Source: Mycetocola spongiae
Lineage (GTDB): Bacteria; Actinomycetota; Actinomycetes; Actinomycetales; Microbacteriaceae
Direction of reading: 5' to 3'
Assembly (NCBI RefSeq): GCF_020424085.1
Contig: NZ_CP080203.1
Coordinates: 2,480,001 to 2,544,000 of the forward strand
DNA length: 64,000 nucleotides
Shown piece after piece: positions 53,162 to 61,788 of the stretch (its first letter is position 1; each line of letters starts with the position of its first letter). Below the pieces are notes generated by a model, which worked only from the letters and a program-made list of their open reading frames with translations, was not told the DNA's origin and ran no database searches. A program made the translations under genes and the position numbers.

Positions 53162-53174
53162 TTCGCCCCCACTA

Positions 53175-53222
53175 AAAACCGCCCACCCGCTCCCGGATTT
53201 CCGGGGCAGGTGGGCGGTTTTC
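53175..53222. terminator. Intrinsic terminator after rplQ
   Basis: AAAACCGCCCACC pairs with GGTGGGCGGTTTT around an inner CCCGG/CCGGG hairpin. It can act in both directions between convergent rplQ and the alarmone synthetase gene. Confidence 0.85.
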
Positions 53223-53228
53223 TGTGTT

Positions 53229-53960
53229 CTAGGACTCGGTGGCGGCACCAAGCATAAACGACTCCACCAAACGCAGGGCCGTGGCCAGCTCGAGGGACTC
53301 GGCCCGCGCGGGCACCGGATGGGCCTCCTCGTGGCGACGCACCTCGTGGTGCAGGCGCAGCATCTTGGCATCCAGGGCGCTGGCCGTATCGGCCGCCTCC
53401 TTGAGCTCGGCCAGGAGATTATCCGGCACCGAACGGCCATATTTATAGTAAATCTTATGTTCCAGGCTGGCCCAGAAATCCATGGCGATCGTGCGGATCT
53501 GAATCTCCACCAGCACGGGCTCCACCCGGTCGGAGAGAAATACCGGGACCTCCACCAGCACATGCAGGCTCTGATAGCCGTTTGGCTTGGGGTTTTTAAT
53601 ATAGTCGCGCACCTCCACGACCGTGACATCCTGCTGGCCCGCGAGCATCTCGTAGACCGTATAGATATCGGGGACAAAGCTGCATGTGATGCGGATACCG
53701 GCGATATCGCGCACCTGCTCGCGCAGCGAGGCGATCGACGGGCCCACGCCGCGCCGCTTGGCCTTCTCCAGGATGCTCTCGGGCGATTTGAGCCGCGAGC
53801 TGACATGCTCGATGGGGTTGTACTCGTGCACGTAGTTAAACTCATCGCGCAGAATATTAATCTTGGTGGACACCTCATTGAGTCCAAACCGATAGGCCAT
53901 CATCATCCGGGTGAGTTCATTCCGGATCTTTTTTAGGTCCTCGGTTGACGGGGCGTTCAT
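53229..53960 (-). CDS. Small alarmone synthetase (RelQ/YjbM-like)
   Basis: 243 residues, a single RelA/SpoT synthetase domain that makes (p)ppGpp from ATP and GTP or GDP. Landmarks are the S-R-L-K-S-P-E-S segment near 55, the R-D-I-A-G-I-R-I motif near 85, and N-P-K-P-N-G-Y-Q-S-L-H near 123, with E-I-Q-I-R-T-I-A-M-D-F-W-A-S-L-E-H following. No hydrolase, TGS or ACT domain. The helical C-terminus may support the tetramer. AAAGG lies about 13 nt before the ATG. It lies right after the alpha-operon, so the alarmone enzyme sits beside genes its product controls. Confidence 0.9.
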   Translation of the reverse strand: MNAPSTEDLKKIRNELTRMMMAYRFGLNEVSTKINILRDEFNYVHEYNPIEHVSSRLKSPESILEKAKRRGVGPSIASLREQVRDIAGIRITCSFVPDIYTVYEMLAGQQDVTVVEVRDYIKNPKPNGYQSLHVLVEVPVFLSDRVEPVLVEIQIRTIAMDFWASLEHKIYYKYGRSVPDNLLAELKEAADTASALDAKMLRLHHEVRRHEEAHPVPARAESLELATALRLVESFMLGAATES

Positions 53961-54097
53961 CGCGTTTCTGGCCTTTCGCTGGAAGTTTCCTCATTCGGAG
54001 CGTAGTGGGTTTTTCTGCGTATTCCTCGGGAGGTGCTGCCGGGCGCACGCGCGCGCGGCGGATATTTGGGGGGCTCGCTAATCCCCGCCTCCCGGCG

Positions 54098-54103
54098 TAG
54101 CCT
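54098..54103 (+). promoter_or_regulatory. -10 box of leaderless promoter for the GNAT gene
   Basis: TAGCCT lies 6 nt before the ATG at 54110. Confidence 0.55.
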
Positions 54104-54109
54104 GGGGCT

Positions 54110-55132
54110 ATGAACGAGCGCACCGCACTCCGCGACCGGTTTCCGCAGCGCCCCGAGCTGCCCGTTCCCCGGCACGGGGACGTCGCGCGCTGGCGGGCGG
54201 CCGGGCCCGAGGATATCGACGCGATCTGGCGGTTGCAGCGCCTCGCCGATGATGTTGATCATCCCGGCGCCCTGAGCCCGCGCAGCGCTATCACCGAGAC
54301 GTTTGAGACCTCAAACGTGGACCCCGCGGTGGATACGCTTGTGGCCGAGGGGGAGGACGGCGAGCTGCTCGCCCACGGCCTTGTGGTGGTGGCCGGCGGT
54401 CATGCCACCCGCGTTCAGTCCTATCTTTTGGGCACCGTGCATCCACTCTGGCGCGGCCGCGGGATCGGCGGGGAACTCTTCCGCTGGCAGATCGCGCGCT
54501 CGGCCCAGCAGCTCTCCGAGTGTGAGCTCGCCCTGCCCGGATGGACGATGCTCTATGTGGACGCGCGGAATACCCCGCTCGCGACGCTGGCGGGGCGGGC
54601 CGGCCTGAACGTGCAGCGCTATTTTGCCGAGATGGAGCACGGGCTGGACGGCGAGATCCCGGTGCTTGAGGCCCCCGAGGGGGTGCGGATCATTCCGTGC
54701 TCCGAGGAGTATTTTGAACGCACCCGGGTGGCGCGCAATGACGCCTTCCGCGATCACTGGGGTACCCAACCCAATACCAAGGAGCGCTGGAATCGCCTGG
54801 TCGCGGGTGGGCACTTCCGACGCGACCTCTCCTGGATCGCCGTGGCCGCGGAGGGTGGCAAGCAGGAGCGGGTGGTGGGTTTTGCCCTGAGCACCGTGAC
54901 CGCGCCCGCCGAGGAGGGCTTTATCGAATTGGTGGGCGTGATCCGAGATTATCGGGGGAGGAGGCTCGCGCCCGCGCTGCTCTCCCGGCTCCTGCTCTCA
55001 CATCGCGAAGCCGGGCTGCCCTCGGTCACCCTGGAGGTGGACTCCGCGAGCCCCACGGGCGCCAATACGCTTTATGAGCGGCTCGGGTTTATCCCGGTGG
55101 GGCGTTCTGACGCGTTTGTGCGGGAGTATTAG
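54110..55132 (+). CDS. GNAT-family N-acetyltransferase with two domains
   Basis: 340 residues. Domain 1 has the acetyl-CoA loop H-P-L-W-R-G-R-G-I-G-G-E-L at about 112-124. Domain 2 has V-I-R-D-Y-R-G-R-R-L-A-P-A-L-L near 280 and ends T-L-Y-E-R-L-G-F-I-P-V-G. The double layout resembles mycothiol synthase (MshD) and other tandem GNATs; the specific substrate is not clear. Leaderless start predicted. Its last 82 bp are repeated in the downstream spacer. Confidence 0.8.
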   Translation: MNERTALRDRFPQRPELPVPRHGDVARWRAAGPEDIDAIWRLQRLADDVDHPGALSPRSAITETFETSNVDPAVDTLVAEGEDGELLAHGLVVVAGGHATRVQSYLLGTVHPLWRGRGIGGELFRWQIARSAQQLSECELALPGWTMLYVDARNTPLATLAGRAGLNVQRYFAEMEHGLDGEIPVLEAPEGVRIIPCSEEYFERTRVARNDAFRDHWGTQPNTKERWNRLVAGGHFRRDLSWIAVAAEGGKQERVVGFALSTVTAPAEEGFIELVGVIRDYRGRRLAPALLSRLLLSHREAGLPSVTLEVDSASPTGANTLYERLGFIPVGRSDAFVREY

Positions 55133-55290
55133 CGGGTGCCCTGGCGGTGCTGTTTGGCTCCGGGCGGAAGCCCCACGGGCGCCAATACGCTTTATGAGCG
55201 GCTCGGGTTTATCCCGGTGGGGCGTTCTGACGCGTTTGTGCGGGAGTATTAGCGGGTGCCCTGGCGGTGCTGTTCGGCTCCGGGCGGAAG
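55049..55290. repeat. Tandem duplication of 120 bp across a convergent gene junction
   Basis: Copy 1 is 55051-55170 and copy 2 is 55171-55290, identical except at 55155/55275 (T/C). Each copy carries both the 3' end of the GNAT gene (TAG) and, on the other strand, the 3' end of the acyltransferase gene (TAA), which overlap as TTAG. The GNAT gene uses copy 1 and the acyltransferase gene uses copy 2, so both stay intact and the 116 nt between are relics. Confidence 0.95.
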
Positions 55291-57168
55291 CCCCTCGGGC
55301 ACCAGCATCATCCGTCCCAGCGTGGCGTGTACCGTCTGCGCATAGAGCAGCCCGCCGGCATCGCCGGGATGGATCCGATCGCGGGCCAGGAGCTCTCCCG
55401 CGCGCGGTTCGATCGCGCCCGACCAATCGGCGAGGCCCACGCGGGGATTTCCGCCCGTGAACTCGCGCAGCGTTTGATTCACCTCGGGGATCCAGGCGCG
55501 CGGCGCCGAGGCATCCACCAGCAGGAGCTCGCGGTCGGGCCCAATCGTCGTGCGCAGCTCATCGAGCTGATCGCGCGTGATCGGCCCGTTGGTGCCCAGG
55601 CCCACCACAACCACGGGGCGCAGGGTGCCCGCGGCGGCCTGCTCGCGGATGATCTCCAGGCCCACGCGCAGCGAGCGGGACACGGCCGCATCCACGGCGA
55701 TGCCCGGGAACTCGGCCTGAAGTGCGGGGGCCGCCGCGAGCATGACCGAATCGCCAATCGCCGAGATGCGATTGCCATCGGTTAGGTCCTCGGCCGGGCC
55801 CGGGGGCGCGGCCTCGGCCACCGGGGGAGCGGTCTCCTGTAGCGAATGGGCACCGCGCTCGATAAAAAGCTGTGCGGAACTGCGGTCGGGCGCGATCAGG
55901 ATCGCGGCGGTGGTCCCGCCCAGCAGGGCCACGGCGAGCACACCCGCGCCGAGCGCCGCGATCCGCGGCCGGAGCGCGGAGCCGCGCAGGCCCGCGGCGA
56001 TCCGGCGCAGGAACGGGCGGATTCCGTGCCGACGAATCGGTAACTCCATAAACCGGTAGGACAGCCCCGCGAGCAGGAACGTCAGCAGGAGCGCGATCAG
56101 CGCGACCGAGGGTTCCGGGAAACCCGAGCCCAGCGCGGAGGGATTGGCCGCGAGCAGCAGGACCAGCACCGGCCAGTGCCAGAGATACAGCCCATAGGAG
56201 CGCTCACCGATATAGCGCAGCGGCGCGCTATCCAGGGCGCGGCCCCAGCGACCGCCCCGCACGGCGGCCCAGATCGCGAGGGCGCTAAATACCGAGACCA
56301 GGGGAAGGCCCCAGCGGAACGTGGAATTGCCCGTTTCCCGCAGGAACCACGCCGCCGCGAGCAGGCCCAGCACCGCGGCGGTCCCGATCAGCGCGTGATG
56401 GCGATCGAGTGCGCGGCGCACACGCCCCCGGGCGGGCAGCGAACCGGGGGCGGCATCCTCGCGGCGGTGCAGATGCATCGCGAGGGCCGCACCCAGCAGG
56501 AGGCCAAAGGAGTGGGTATCGGTGCCGTAGTACACGCGGGTGGCATCGGCGCCGTGCGCGGTGAGGAACCACATCCAGCCCGCACTCGCGAGCGCGCCGG
56601 CCAGCAGCACGGTCACGCGCATGCGGGCGCGCGGTATCCAGAGGACCGCGAGGAAAAGAAGCGGCCAGAGCAGATAAAACTGTTCCTCGACCGAAAGTGA
56701 CCACAGGTTGCGGAAGAGCTCAAGCGTGGTGGATTCAAAATAATCGCTGCCGCCGGCCACCGCGAGCCAGTTATAGCTAAACGTAAATGCCCCGAGCACC
56801 TGGCGGCCGATCCCCACCAGCACATCCCCGCCGATCAGGGCGGCCACGGAGGAACACAGCAGGACCACCGCGGCGAGGGCCGGGAGGAGCCTGCGGGCGC
56901 GGCGCTGCCAGAAGCGGCCCAGGGCTATCCGGCCGGTCGCGGCCCGCTCGCGCAGCAGGAGCGCGGTGATCAGGAATCCGCTCAGGACAAAAAACATATC
57001 CACGCCGATAAACCCGCCGGGCGAGAACGCGGGGAAAAAATGATAAATCATCACGAGCAGCACGGCGATAGCGCGCAGGCCATCCAGCCCGGAGAAGCGG
57101 GCGCGCCGAAGCGTGGCGGCACCGGGCGTGGCCGCGGGCGGGGCGGGGATGGTGGAAGAAATGCTCAT
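55249..57168 (-). CDS. OafA/YrhL-type acyltransferase with SGNH C-terminal domain
   Basis: 639 residues. Residues 20-400 are an acyltransferase 3 membrane domain with about ten segments; L-D-G-L-R-A-I-A-V near 30 and M-I-Y-H-F-F-P-A carry the conserved Arg and His. Residues 450-625 form an extracytoplasmic SGNH domain: A-I-G-D-S-V (Ser nucleophile), G-L-G-T-N-G, and D-R-I-H-P-G with the Asp-x-x-His pair. Such proteins O-acetylate wall or surface polysaccharide. The start has no Shine-Dalgarno; TATAAC 7 nt upstream suggests a leaderless mRNA. Divergent from truA. Confidence 0.9.
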   Translation of the reverse strand: MSISSTIPAPPAATPGAATLRRARFSGLDGLRAIAVLLVMIYHFFPAFSPGGFIGVDMFFVLSGFLITALLLRERAATGRIALGRFWQRRARRLLPALAAVVLLCSSVAALIGGDVLVGIGRQVLGAFTFSYNWLAVAGGSDYFESTTLELFRNLWSLSVEEQFYLLWPLLFLAVLWIPRARMRVTVLLAGALASAGWMWFLTAHGADATRVYYGTDTHSFGLLLGAALAMHLHRREDAAPGSLPARGRVRRALDRHHALIGTAAVLGLLAAAWFLRETGNSTFRWGLPLVSVFSALAIWAAVRGGRWGRALDSAPLRYIGERSYGLYLWHWPVLVLLLAANPSALGSGFPEPSVALIALLLTFLLAGLSYRFMELPIRRHGIRPFLRRIAAGLRGSALRPRIAALGAGVLAVALLGGTTAAILIAPDRSSAQLFIERGAHSLQETAPPVAEAAPPGPAEDLTDGNRISAIGDSVMLAAAPALQAEFPGIAVDAAVSRSLRVGLEIIREQAAAGTLRPVVVVGLGTNGPITRDQLDELRTTIGPDRELLLVDASAPRAWIPEVNQTLREFTGGNPRVGLADWSGAIEPRAGELLARDRIHPGDAGGLLYAQTVHATLGRMMLVPEGLPPGAEQHRQGTR

Positions 57169-57230
57169 GGCGATCGTTATAGCGTAACCAGGTTTTCCGG
57201 CCCGCGGGCGGGCGCGGTCCGATAGCGGGA

Positions 57231-57236
57231 TAAACT
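57231..57236 (+). promoter_or_regulatory. -10 box of leaderless promoter for truA
   Basis: TAAACT lies 6 nt before GTG 57243. Confidence 0.55.
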
Positions 57237-57242
57237 GGGCGG

Positions 57243-58145
57243 GTGACCTCCGAGCAATATACCCGCGTACGCCTGGATTTCGGCTATGACGGCACCGATT
57301 ATGCCGGATGGGCGAAACAGCCGGGCCTGCGCACCGTGCAGGGCGAGCTGGAGGCCGCGGTGCATCAGCTCTTTGGCTATCAGGGTGATCCGATCGTGCT
57401 GACCGTCGCGGGCCGCACCGATGCCGGGGTGCACGCGGATGCCCAGGTTGCGCACCTGGACCTGCCTCCCGAAAAGGTGGCCCGCCTGGCCAAGCTGCGC
57501 GGCATGGACGGCAAGCCCGATCCGAATATCGCCGGTTCCCTCAAGCGCCGTATCAACGGTGTACTCGGGGCGCATGCCGATGCCTGGGTGCACGATGCCC
57601 GCGTGGTGTCCCCGGATTTTGATGCGCGTTTCTCGGCCCTCTCGCGCAGCTATCGCTATCGCATCGCCGATACCCTCGCCCGCAAGGATCCGATCGTGCG
57701 CCGTACCACGCTGTGGTACACGATGCGGCTGGACCTGGATGTGCTCGACGAGACCGCGCGCCGCCTCGTGGGCCTGCACGATTATGCCGCGTATTGTCGG
57801 CCGCGCCCCGGGGCCACGACGATCCGCAACCTGACGGATTTTCGCTGGACCCGCGAGGCCGATGGTGTGCTTATCGCCGAGCTGACCGCGGATGCGTTCT
57901 GCCACTCGATGGTGCGTTCGCTGGTGGGGGCGTGTATCGCCACGAGTCAGGGGCGGATGAAACCGGGCGAGGCCGAGGAACTTTTTGACCAGGGCGATCG
58001 GGGACTCGACTATGCCGTGGCCCCCGCCCATGGGCTTGTGCTCACCGGGGTCTCCTATCCCGAGGATGCCCTCCTCGCCGCGCGGGCCGAACTCACGCGC
58101 CAGCGTCGCCTGGACACCACCCCGTTCCCGGGAGAAACCGCGTAG
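57243..58145 (+). CDS. truA: tRNA pseudouridine synthase A
   Basis: 300 residues, modifies U38-40 in tRNA anticodon stems. Catalytic Asp is in G-R-T-D-A-G-V-H-A near residue 60; Y-R-Y-R-I-A and F-C-H-S-M-V-R are conserved. It would follow rplQ directly in most relatives; here three genes intervene. Confidence 0.95.
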   Translation: MTSEQYTRVRLDFGYDGTDYAGWAKQPGLRTVQGELEAAVHQLFGYQGDPIVLTVAGRTDAGVHADAQVAHLDLPPEKVARLAKLRGMDGKPDPNIAGSLKRRINGVLGAHADAWVHDARVVSPDFDARFSALSRSYRYRIADTLARKDPIVRRTTLWYTMRLDLDVLDETARRLVGLHDYAAYCRPRPGATTIRNLTDFRWTREADGVLIAELTADAFCHSMVRSLVGACIATSQGRMKPGEAEELFDQGDRGLDYAVAPAHGLVLTGVSYPEDALLAARAELTRQRRLDTTPFPGETA

Positions 58146-58160
58146 TTCCGCGGCCTCGAA

Positions 58161-58200
58161 TTGACCGCGGGGGCGCTCTGCCGTAACATGGCTCCTTGGT
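58161..58200 (+). promoter_or_regulatory. rplM-rpsI promoter with CTTGG start-site motif
   Basis: TTGACC, 17-bp spacer, TAACAT, 5 nt, CTTGGT: near-consensus and in the gap before rplM. Confidence 0.7.
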
Positions 58201-58249
58201 ATGTGTATCTCTGCAGATCACATGCCCGAAGTTGAGCCCTCCACCTTGT

Positions 58250-58270
58250 GTGTTCCAATTCTTGGAACAC
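58250..58270 (+). repeat. Perfect hairpin in the rplM leader
   Basis: GTGTTCCAA, 3-nt loop, TTGGAACAC, about 55 nt before the GTG start. Candidate autoregulatory site for L13, by analogy with known L13 leaders in other phyla. Confidence 0.55.
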
Positions 58271-58324
58271 CACACGGAGTGGGATTCACGAACATCCAAC
58301 TTACGACGAGAAAGCAGCACTATC

Positions 58325-58771
58325 GTGACGCGCACTTACTCCCCGAAGGCCAGTGAAATCCAGCGGAACTGGGTTGTCATTGACGCCAATGACATCGTTC
58401 TTGGCCGCCTGGCCAGCCACGCAGCTATCCTGCTGCGCGGAAAGAATAAGGCCACCTTCACCCCGCACATGGACATGGGTGACTTTGTCATCATCATCAA
58501 TGCGGACAAGGTTGCCCTGACCGGCCAGAAGGCCGAGCAGAAGCGGGCTTACCGCCACTCCGGTTACCCGGGTGGAATGAAGTCCATCGGTTATGCCGAG
58601 CTCCTGGAGAAGAACCCGGTTCGCGCCGTGGAAAAGGCCATCCGTGGCATGCTTCCCAAGACCAGCCTCGGCCGCGACCAGATGCGCAAGCTCAAGGTCT
58701 ATGAGGGTGCCGAGCACCCCCACGCTGCCCAGCAGCCCACGCAGTACACCCTCACCCAGGTCGCGCAGTAA
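58325..58771 (+). CDS. rplM: 50S ribosomal protein L13
   Basis: 148 residues from GTG 58325; the frame continues upstream to 58196 without homology. [16 protein letters not shown] is conserved. Early 50S assembly protein. Confidence 0.97.
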   Translation: MTRTYSPKASEIQRNWVVIDANDIVLGRLASHAAILLRGKNKATFTPHMDMGDFVIIINADKVALTGQKAEQKRAYRHSGYPGGMKSIGYAELLEKNPVRAVEKAIRGMLPKTSLGRDQMRKLKVYEGAEHPHAAQQPTQYTLTQVAQ

Positions 58772-58800
58772 GCGCCGAGTCAGACTTAAAGGACAATAAC

Positions 58801-59283
58801 GTGGCGAACATCGCAGAATCCACCGAGCAGGCTCCCGAGAGCTACTCGACCGAAACCCCCACCGCCGAGGCCGTAAAGCCCGCGCGCGTCGTCTCCGTCC
58901 CCGGTGCAGCCGTCGGTCGTCGCAAGCAGGCCATCGCCCGCGTGCGCATGATCCCCGGTACCGGCGTTATCACGGTCAACGGCCGTGAGCTCGCGGAGTA
59001 CTTCCCCAATAAGCTGCACCAGCAGCTCATCAACGATCCCTTCACCCTCCTGGAGCTCAACGGAAGCTACGACGTTATCGCTCGTATCTCCGGTGGTGGC
59101 CCCTCGGGTCAGGCCGGCGCCCTGCGTCTTGGCATTGCCCGTTCGCTCAACCAGGTTGACGAAGAGAACAACCGTGCCGCCCTCAAGAAGGCCGGCTTCC
59201 TGACCCGCGACGCTCGCATCAAGGAGCGTAAGAAGGCTGGACTCAAGAAGGCCCGTAAGGCTTCGCAGTTCTCGAAGCGCTAA
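58801..59283 (+). CDS. rpsI: 30S ribosomal protein S9
   Basis: 160 residues; the core starts near 38 ([11 protein letters not shown]) after an acidic N-terminal extension. The C-terminal S-K-R tail reaches the P-site tRNA. AAAGGA precedes the GTG. Confidence 0.97.
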   Translation: MANIAESTEQAPESYSTETPTAEAVKPARVVSVPGAAVGRRKQAIARVRMIPGTGVITVNGRELAEYFPNKLHQQLINDPFTLLELNGSYDVIARISGGGPSGQAGALRLGIARSLNQVDEENNRAALKKAGFLTRDARIKERKKAGLKKARKASQFSKR

Positions 59284-59299
59284 GCGTTCCGAAACCTTC

Positions 59300-60661
59300 A
59301 TGGCTGGCCTGTTTGGAACAGATGGCGTTCGCGGTCTCGCGAACGGCCTGTTGACGGCAGACCTCGCTCTCGGCCTCGCTCAAGCCACCGCATCGGTGCT
59401 TGGGCGGGGCCGTAGTGCTGAGGCCCGTCGCGCCACCGGCAAGCGCCCGGTGGCCGTGCTCGCGCGCGATCCGCGGGTGTCCGGGGACTTCCTCGGTGCC
59501 GCCGTGGCCGCGGGGCTCGCCTCCAGTGGCGTAGATGTATTGGACGCCGGGGTCATCCCGACGCCCGCCGCGGCCTATCTCATTGGGAGCATCGACGCCG
59601 ATTTTGGCGTGATGATCTCGGCCTCGCATAACCCCGCCCGGGATAACGGCATCAAGATTTTTGCGTACGGTGGCACCAAGCTGCCGGACGAGGTGGAACA
59701 GCGTATCGAGGAGGCTCTGAGCGAGCCGAATCTGTTGCCCACCGACGGCGACGTGGGGCGCATCCGCCGCTTCGCCGACGCCGAGGACCGCTACGTTCTG
59801 CACCTGCTGCAGTCGCTCCCGCATCGCCTCGAAGGCATCCATGTGGTGCTGGACTGCGCGCACGGCGCGGCGGCCGGAGTCTCCCCGGAGACCTTCCGTG
59901 ATGCCGGAGCCACGGTCACCATCATCGGGAATGACCCCGATGGGATGAATATCAACGACGGTGTGGGCTCAACCCACCTGGATAACCTGGCCCGGGCAGT
60001 GCTCGAGGCGGGCGCCGATGTGGGTATCGCCCACGACGGTGATGCCGACCGTTGTCTGGCGGTGGATGCCCGCGGAAACCTGATCGACGGCGATCAGATC
60101 ATGGCGATCCTCGCGGTATCGATGAAGGAGCGCGGCCTGCTGGCCCGGGATACCCTCGTGGCCACGGTCATGAGCAACCTCGGCCTGAAGATCGCGATGG
60201 CCGAAAATGGCATCTCCATGCTGCAGACCAAGGTGGGCGACCGCTATGTGTTGGAGGCCATGAACGAGGGCGAGTATTCGCTCGGTGGCGAGCAGTCCGG
60301 TCATGTCATCATGAGCCAGTTTGCGACCACGGGAGACGGAATCCTCACGGGTCTTCACCTCGTGGCCGAGATGGCGCGCACCGGCAAGTCCATTGCCGAG
60401 CTTGCCTCCGTCATGACGGTCTATCCGCAGATCCTCATTAACGTGTCCGGCGTGGACCGCGATCTACTGCACAGCGATGCCGTGCTGGCCGAGGCCGTGC
60501 GCGAGGCCGAGGCGGAGCTGGGTGAAACCGGCCGCGTTCTCCTGCGCCCGAGTGGCACCGAGCCGCTGGTGCGGGTCATGGTGGAGGCGGCCGATCAGGC
60601 TACCGCCGATGCGCTGGCCCACCGCCTCGCGGATGTTGCGCGCGCGCGTCTGGCCATATAG
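59300..60661 (+). CDS. glmM: Phosphoglucosamine mutase
   Basis: 453 residues, converts glucosamine-6-phosphate to the 1-phosphate for peptidoglycan precursors. The phosphoserine loop I-S-A-S-H-N-P is at 106-112 (Ser109), metal-binding D-G-D-A-D-R near 250, and sugar-binding G-E-Q-S-G-H-V near 330. It is 16 nt after rpsI. glmS, the preceding enzyme, lies 3 kb downstream. Confidence 0.96.
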   Translation: MAGLFGTDGVRGLANGLLTADLALGLAQATASVLGRGRSAEARRATGKRPVAVLARDPRVSGDFLGAAVAAGLASSGVDVLDAGVIPTPAAAYLIGSIDADFGVMISASHNPARDNGIKIFAYGGTKLPDEVEQRIEEALSEPNLLPTDGDVGRIRRFADAEDRYVLHLLQSLPHRLEGIHVVLDCAHGAAAGVSPETFRDAGATVTIIGNDPDGMNINDGVGSTHLDNLARAVLEAGADVGIAHDGDADRCLAVDARGNLIDGDQIMAILAVSMKERGLLARDTLVATVMSNLGLKIAMAENGISMLQTKVGDRYVLEAMNEGEYSLGGEQSGHVIMSQFATTGDGILTGLHLVAEMARTGKSIAELASVMTVYPQILINVSGVDRDLLHSDAVLAEAVREAEAELGETGRVLLRPSGTEPLVRVMVEAADQATADALAHRLADVARARLAI

Positions 60662-60673
60662 GTTCCATAAAAG

Positions 60674-60724
60674 AGGGCTGGTATCCCGGGAATTTTTCCC
60701 GGGATACCGGCCCTTTTTTTCTTG
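60674..60724 (+). terminator. Intrinsic terminator after glmM
   Basis: About 18 bp stem (GGGCTGGTATCCCGGGAA with complement) and seven T residues. Confidence 0.9.
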
Positions 60725-60738
60725 CCCGGAGGGTCGTT

Positions 60739-60767
60739 TTGCGACTCTCGGAACGTCGGTTTATAAG
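60739..60767 (+). promoter_or_regulatory. Promoter of the WXG-like pair
   Basis: TTGCGA, 17-bp spacer, TATAAG. About 210 nt of GC-rich leader without a gene follow, containing short hairpins, then GGAGG at 60970. Confidence 0.5.
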
Positions 60768-60979
60768 TCTTACCTAATACCCCCTATTCTGGGGGGAGAG
60801 GCGCCCCCAGGGGTGCCGTCGATCCGCCCGGGGGGACGGGGCCCGGCGGGGCAGACCGCGGGGCCGGCGACGCCCGTGGCGCACAGGCGGACAGCCGGTG
60901 GTGCCGTATATGTCAGCACGAACTACTCGACACATAACGATGCTAATTTAGCGGCGACTATACCCGACGGAGGAAACAC

Positions 60980-61285
60980 ATGATGGGCAACAGCGAGGTT
61001 GACGCGTTGGCGGTATCGAGTCTGGCCGGGGAAGTTGCGGCTATTGGGCGCACGCTGCCGCGTACCGCCTCCGACGGCGGTATCCATGCCGAGGGTACCC
61101 TCACCGGGAACGGGTCCAGCTCCGGAATTGCCATGGCCCTCGCGGCGCTGATGCACTGGCGCGAGCGCGCCCTGTGGAATGCCACCCTCGGATTAAATCG
61201 GGCCGTTGCCGAGGCCGGTGCCGCCGCGGGCGCGGCACTGGAGGCCGAGTTTAGTACCGATGTTTTCCCCGAGGAGAGGAACTAA
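60980..61285 (+). CDS. Small helical protein, WXG-like partner 1
   Basis: 101 residues, Ala-rich and helical, without signal peptide or membrane segment. Family not recognised. Its size fits WXG100 proteins, but no W-x-G turn is present; W-R-E-R-A-L-W is in the second half. GGAGG lies upstream; ATG 60983 is an alternative. It is two nt before the next gene, so they form a pair. Confidence 0.6.
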   Translation: MMGNSEVDALAVSSLAGEVAAIGRTLPRTASDGGIHAEGTLTGNGSSSGIAMALAALMHWRERALWNATLGLNRAVAEAGAAAGAALEAEFSTDVFPEERN

Positions 61286-61287
61286 TA

Positions 61288-61710
61288 ATGGCCAATAGCC
61301 ACGAATCCACCGAGTCTCCCTGGGCCCCGCGGCGCAGCGGTGATGGTTCCACCGAATTTGCCGCCACGGGGGCCGCGCTGCTCGCCGAGAGCCGCACGGT
61401 GGCCCAGGCCAGCGCCGCACTGCGCACGATAATCGGCGAGGTACCGCTGAGCTGGCGCGGGCCGGAGGCGGAGGACTGGGTGGCCCGCCTCGCCGAGCGT
61501 GGGGCCGAACTCGACGAGTTCTCCGCGATCTCCGCCGAGGCCGCCGCGGCCCTGGATGCCTTTGCCGAACGCCTCGCACTCATCACCTCCACCGGTACCG
61601 GTGCCGCCAGCAACGTGATCGCGGCGCGGCGCAGCGGCGCCGAGCGCGCCTGCGTCGAGGCCATCGAGGCCGCGCTCTCTCGGGTGACCTACGCCGCCAA
61701 CCGCGGCTAG
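61288..61710 (+). CDS. Small helical protein, WXG-like partner 2
   Basis: 140 residues. Two Ala/Glu-rich helices flank L-S-W-R-G-P-E at 54-60, the W-x-G turn of ESX (type VII) substrates. No signal peptide. Pairing with a 101-residue helical protein matches the heterodimer layout of such substrates, but no secretion ATPase is in the window. Its last 54 coding bases are repeated just downstream. Confidence 0.55.
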   Translation: MANSHESTESPWAPRRSGDGSTEFAATGAALLAESRTVAQASAALRTIIGEVPLSWRGPEAEDWVARLAERGAELDEFSAISAEAAAALDAFAERLALITSTGTGAASNVIAARRSGAERACVEAIEAALSRVTYAANRG

Positions 61711-61788
61711 CCTGGCACGGGGGAGGCCATCGAGGCCGCGCTTTCCCGCGTGACCTACGCGGCCAGCCGCGGTTAGCGTAGCGCGGGA
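61657..61788. repeat. Diverged 66-bp tandem duplication across a convergent gene junction
   Basis: Units 61657-61722 and 61723-61788 match at 56 of 66 positions. Both encode E-A-I-E-A-A-L-S-R-V-T-Y-A-A-(N/S)-R-G-stop on the plus strand and A-S-P-(V/A)-(P/L)-(G/R)-stop on the minus strand. Confidence 0.9.

Noticed and set aside
55133-55248. Extra gene or regulatory element between the GNAT and acyltransferase genes.
   Set aside because: It is fully explained as the duplicated 3' ends of both genes.
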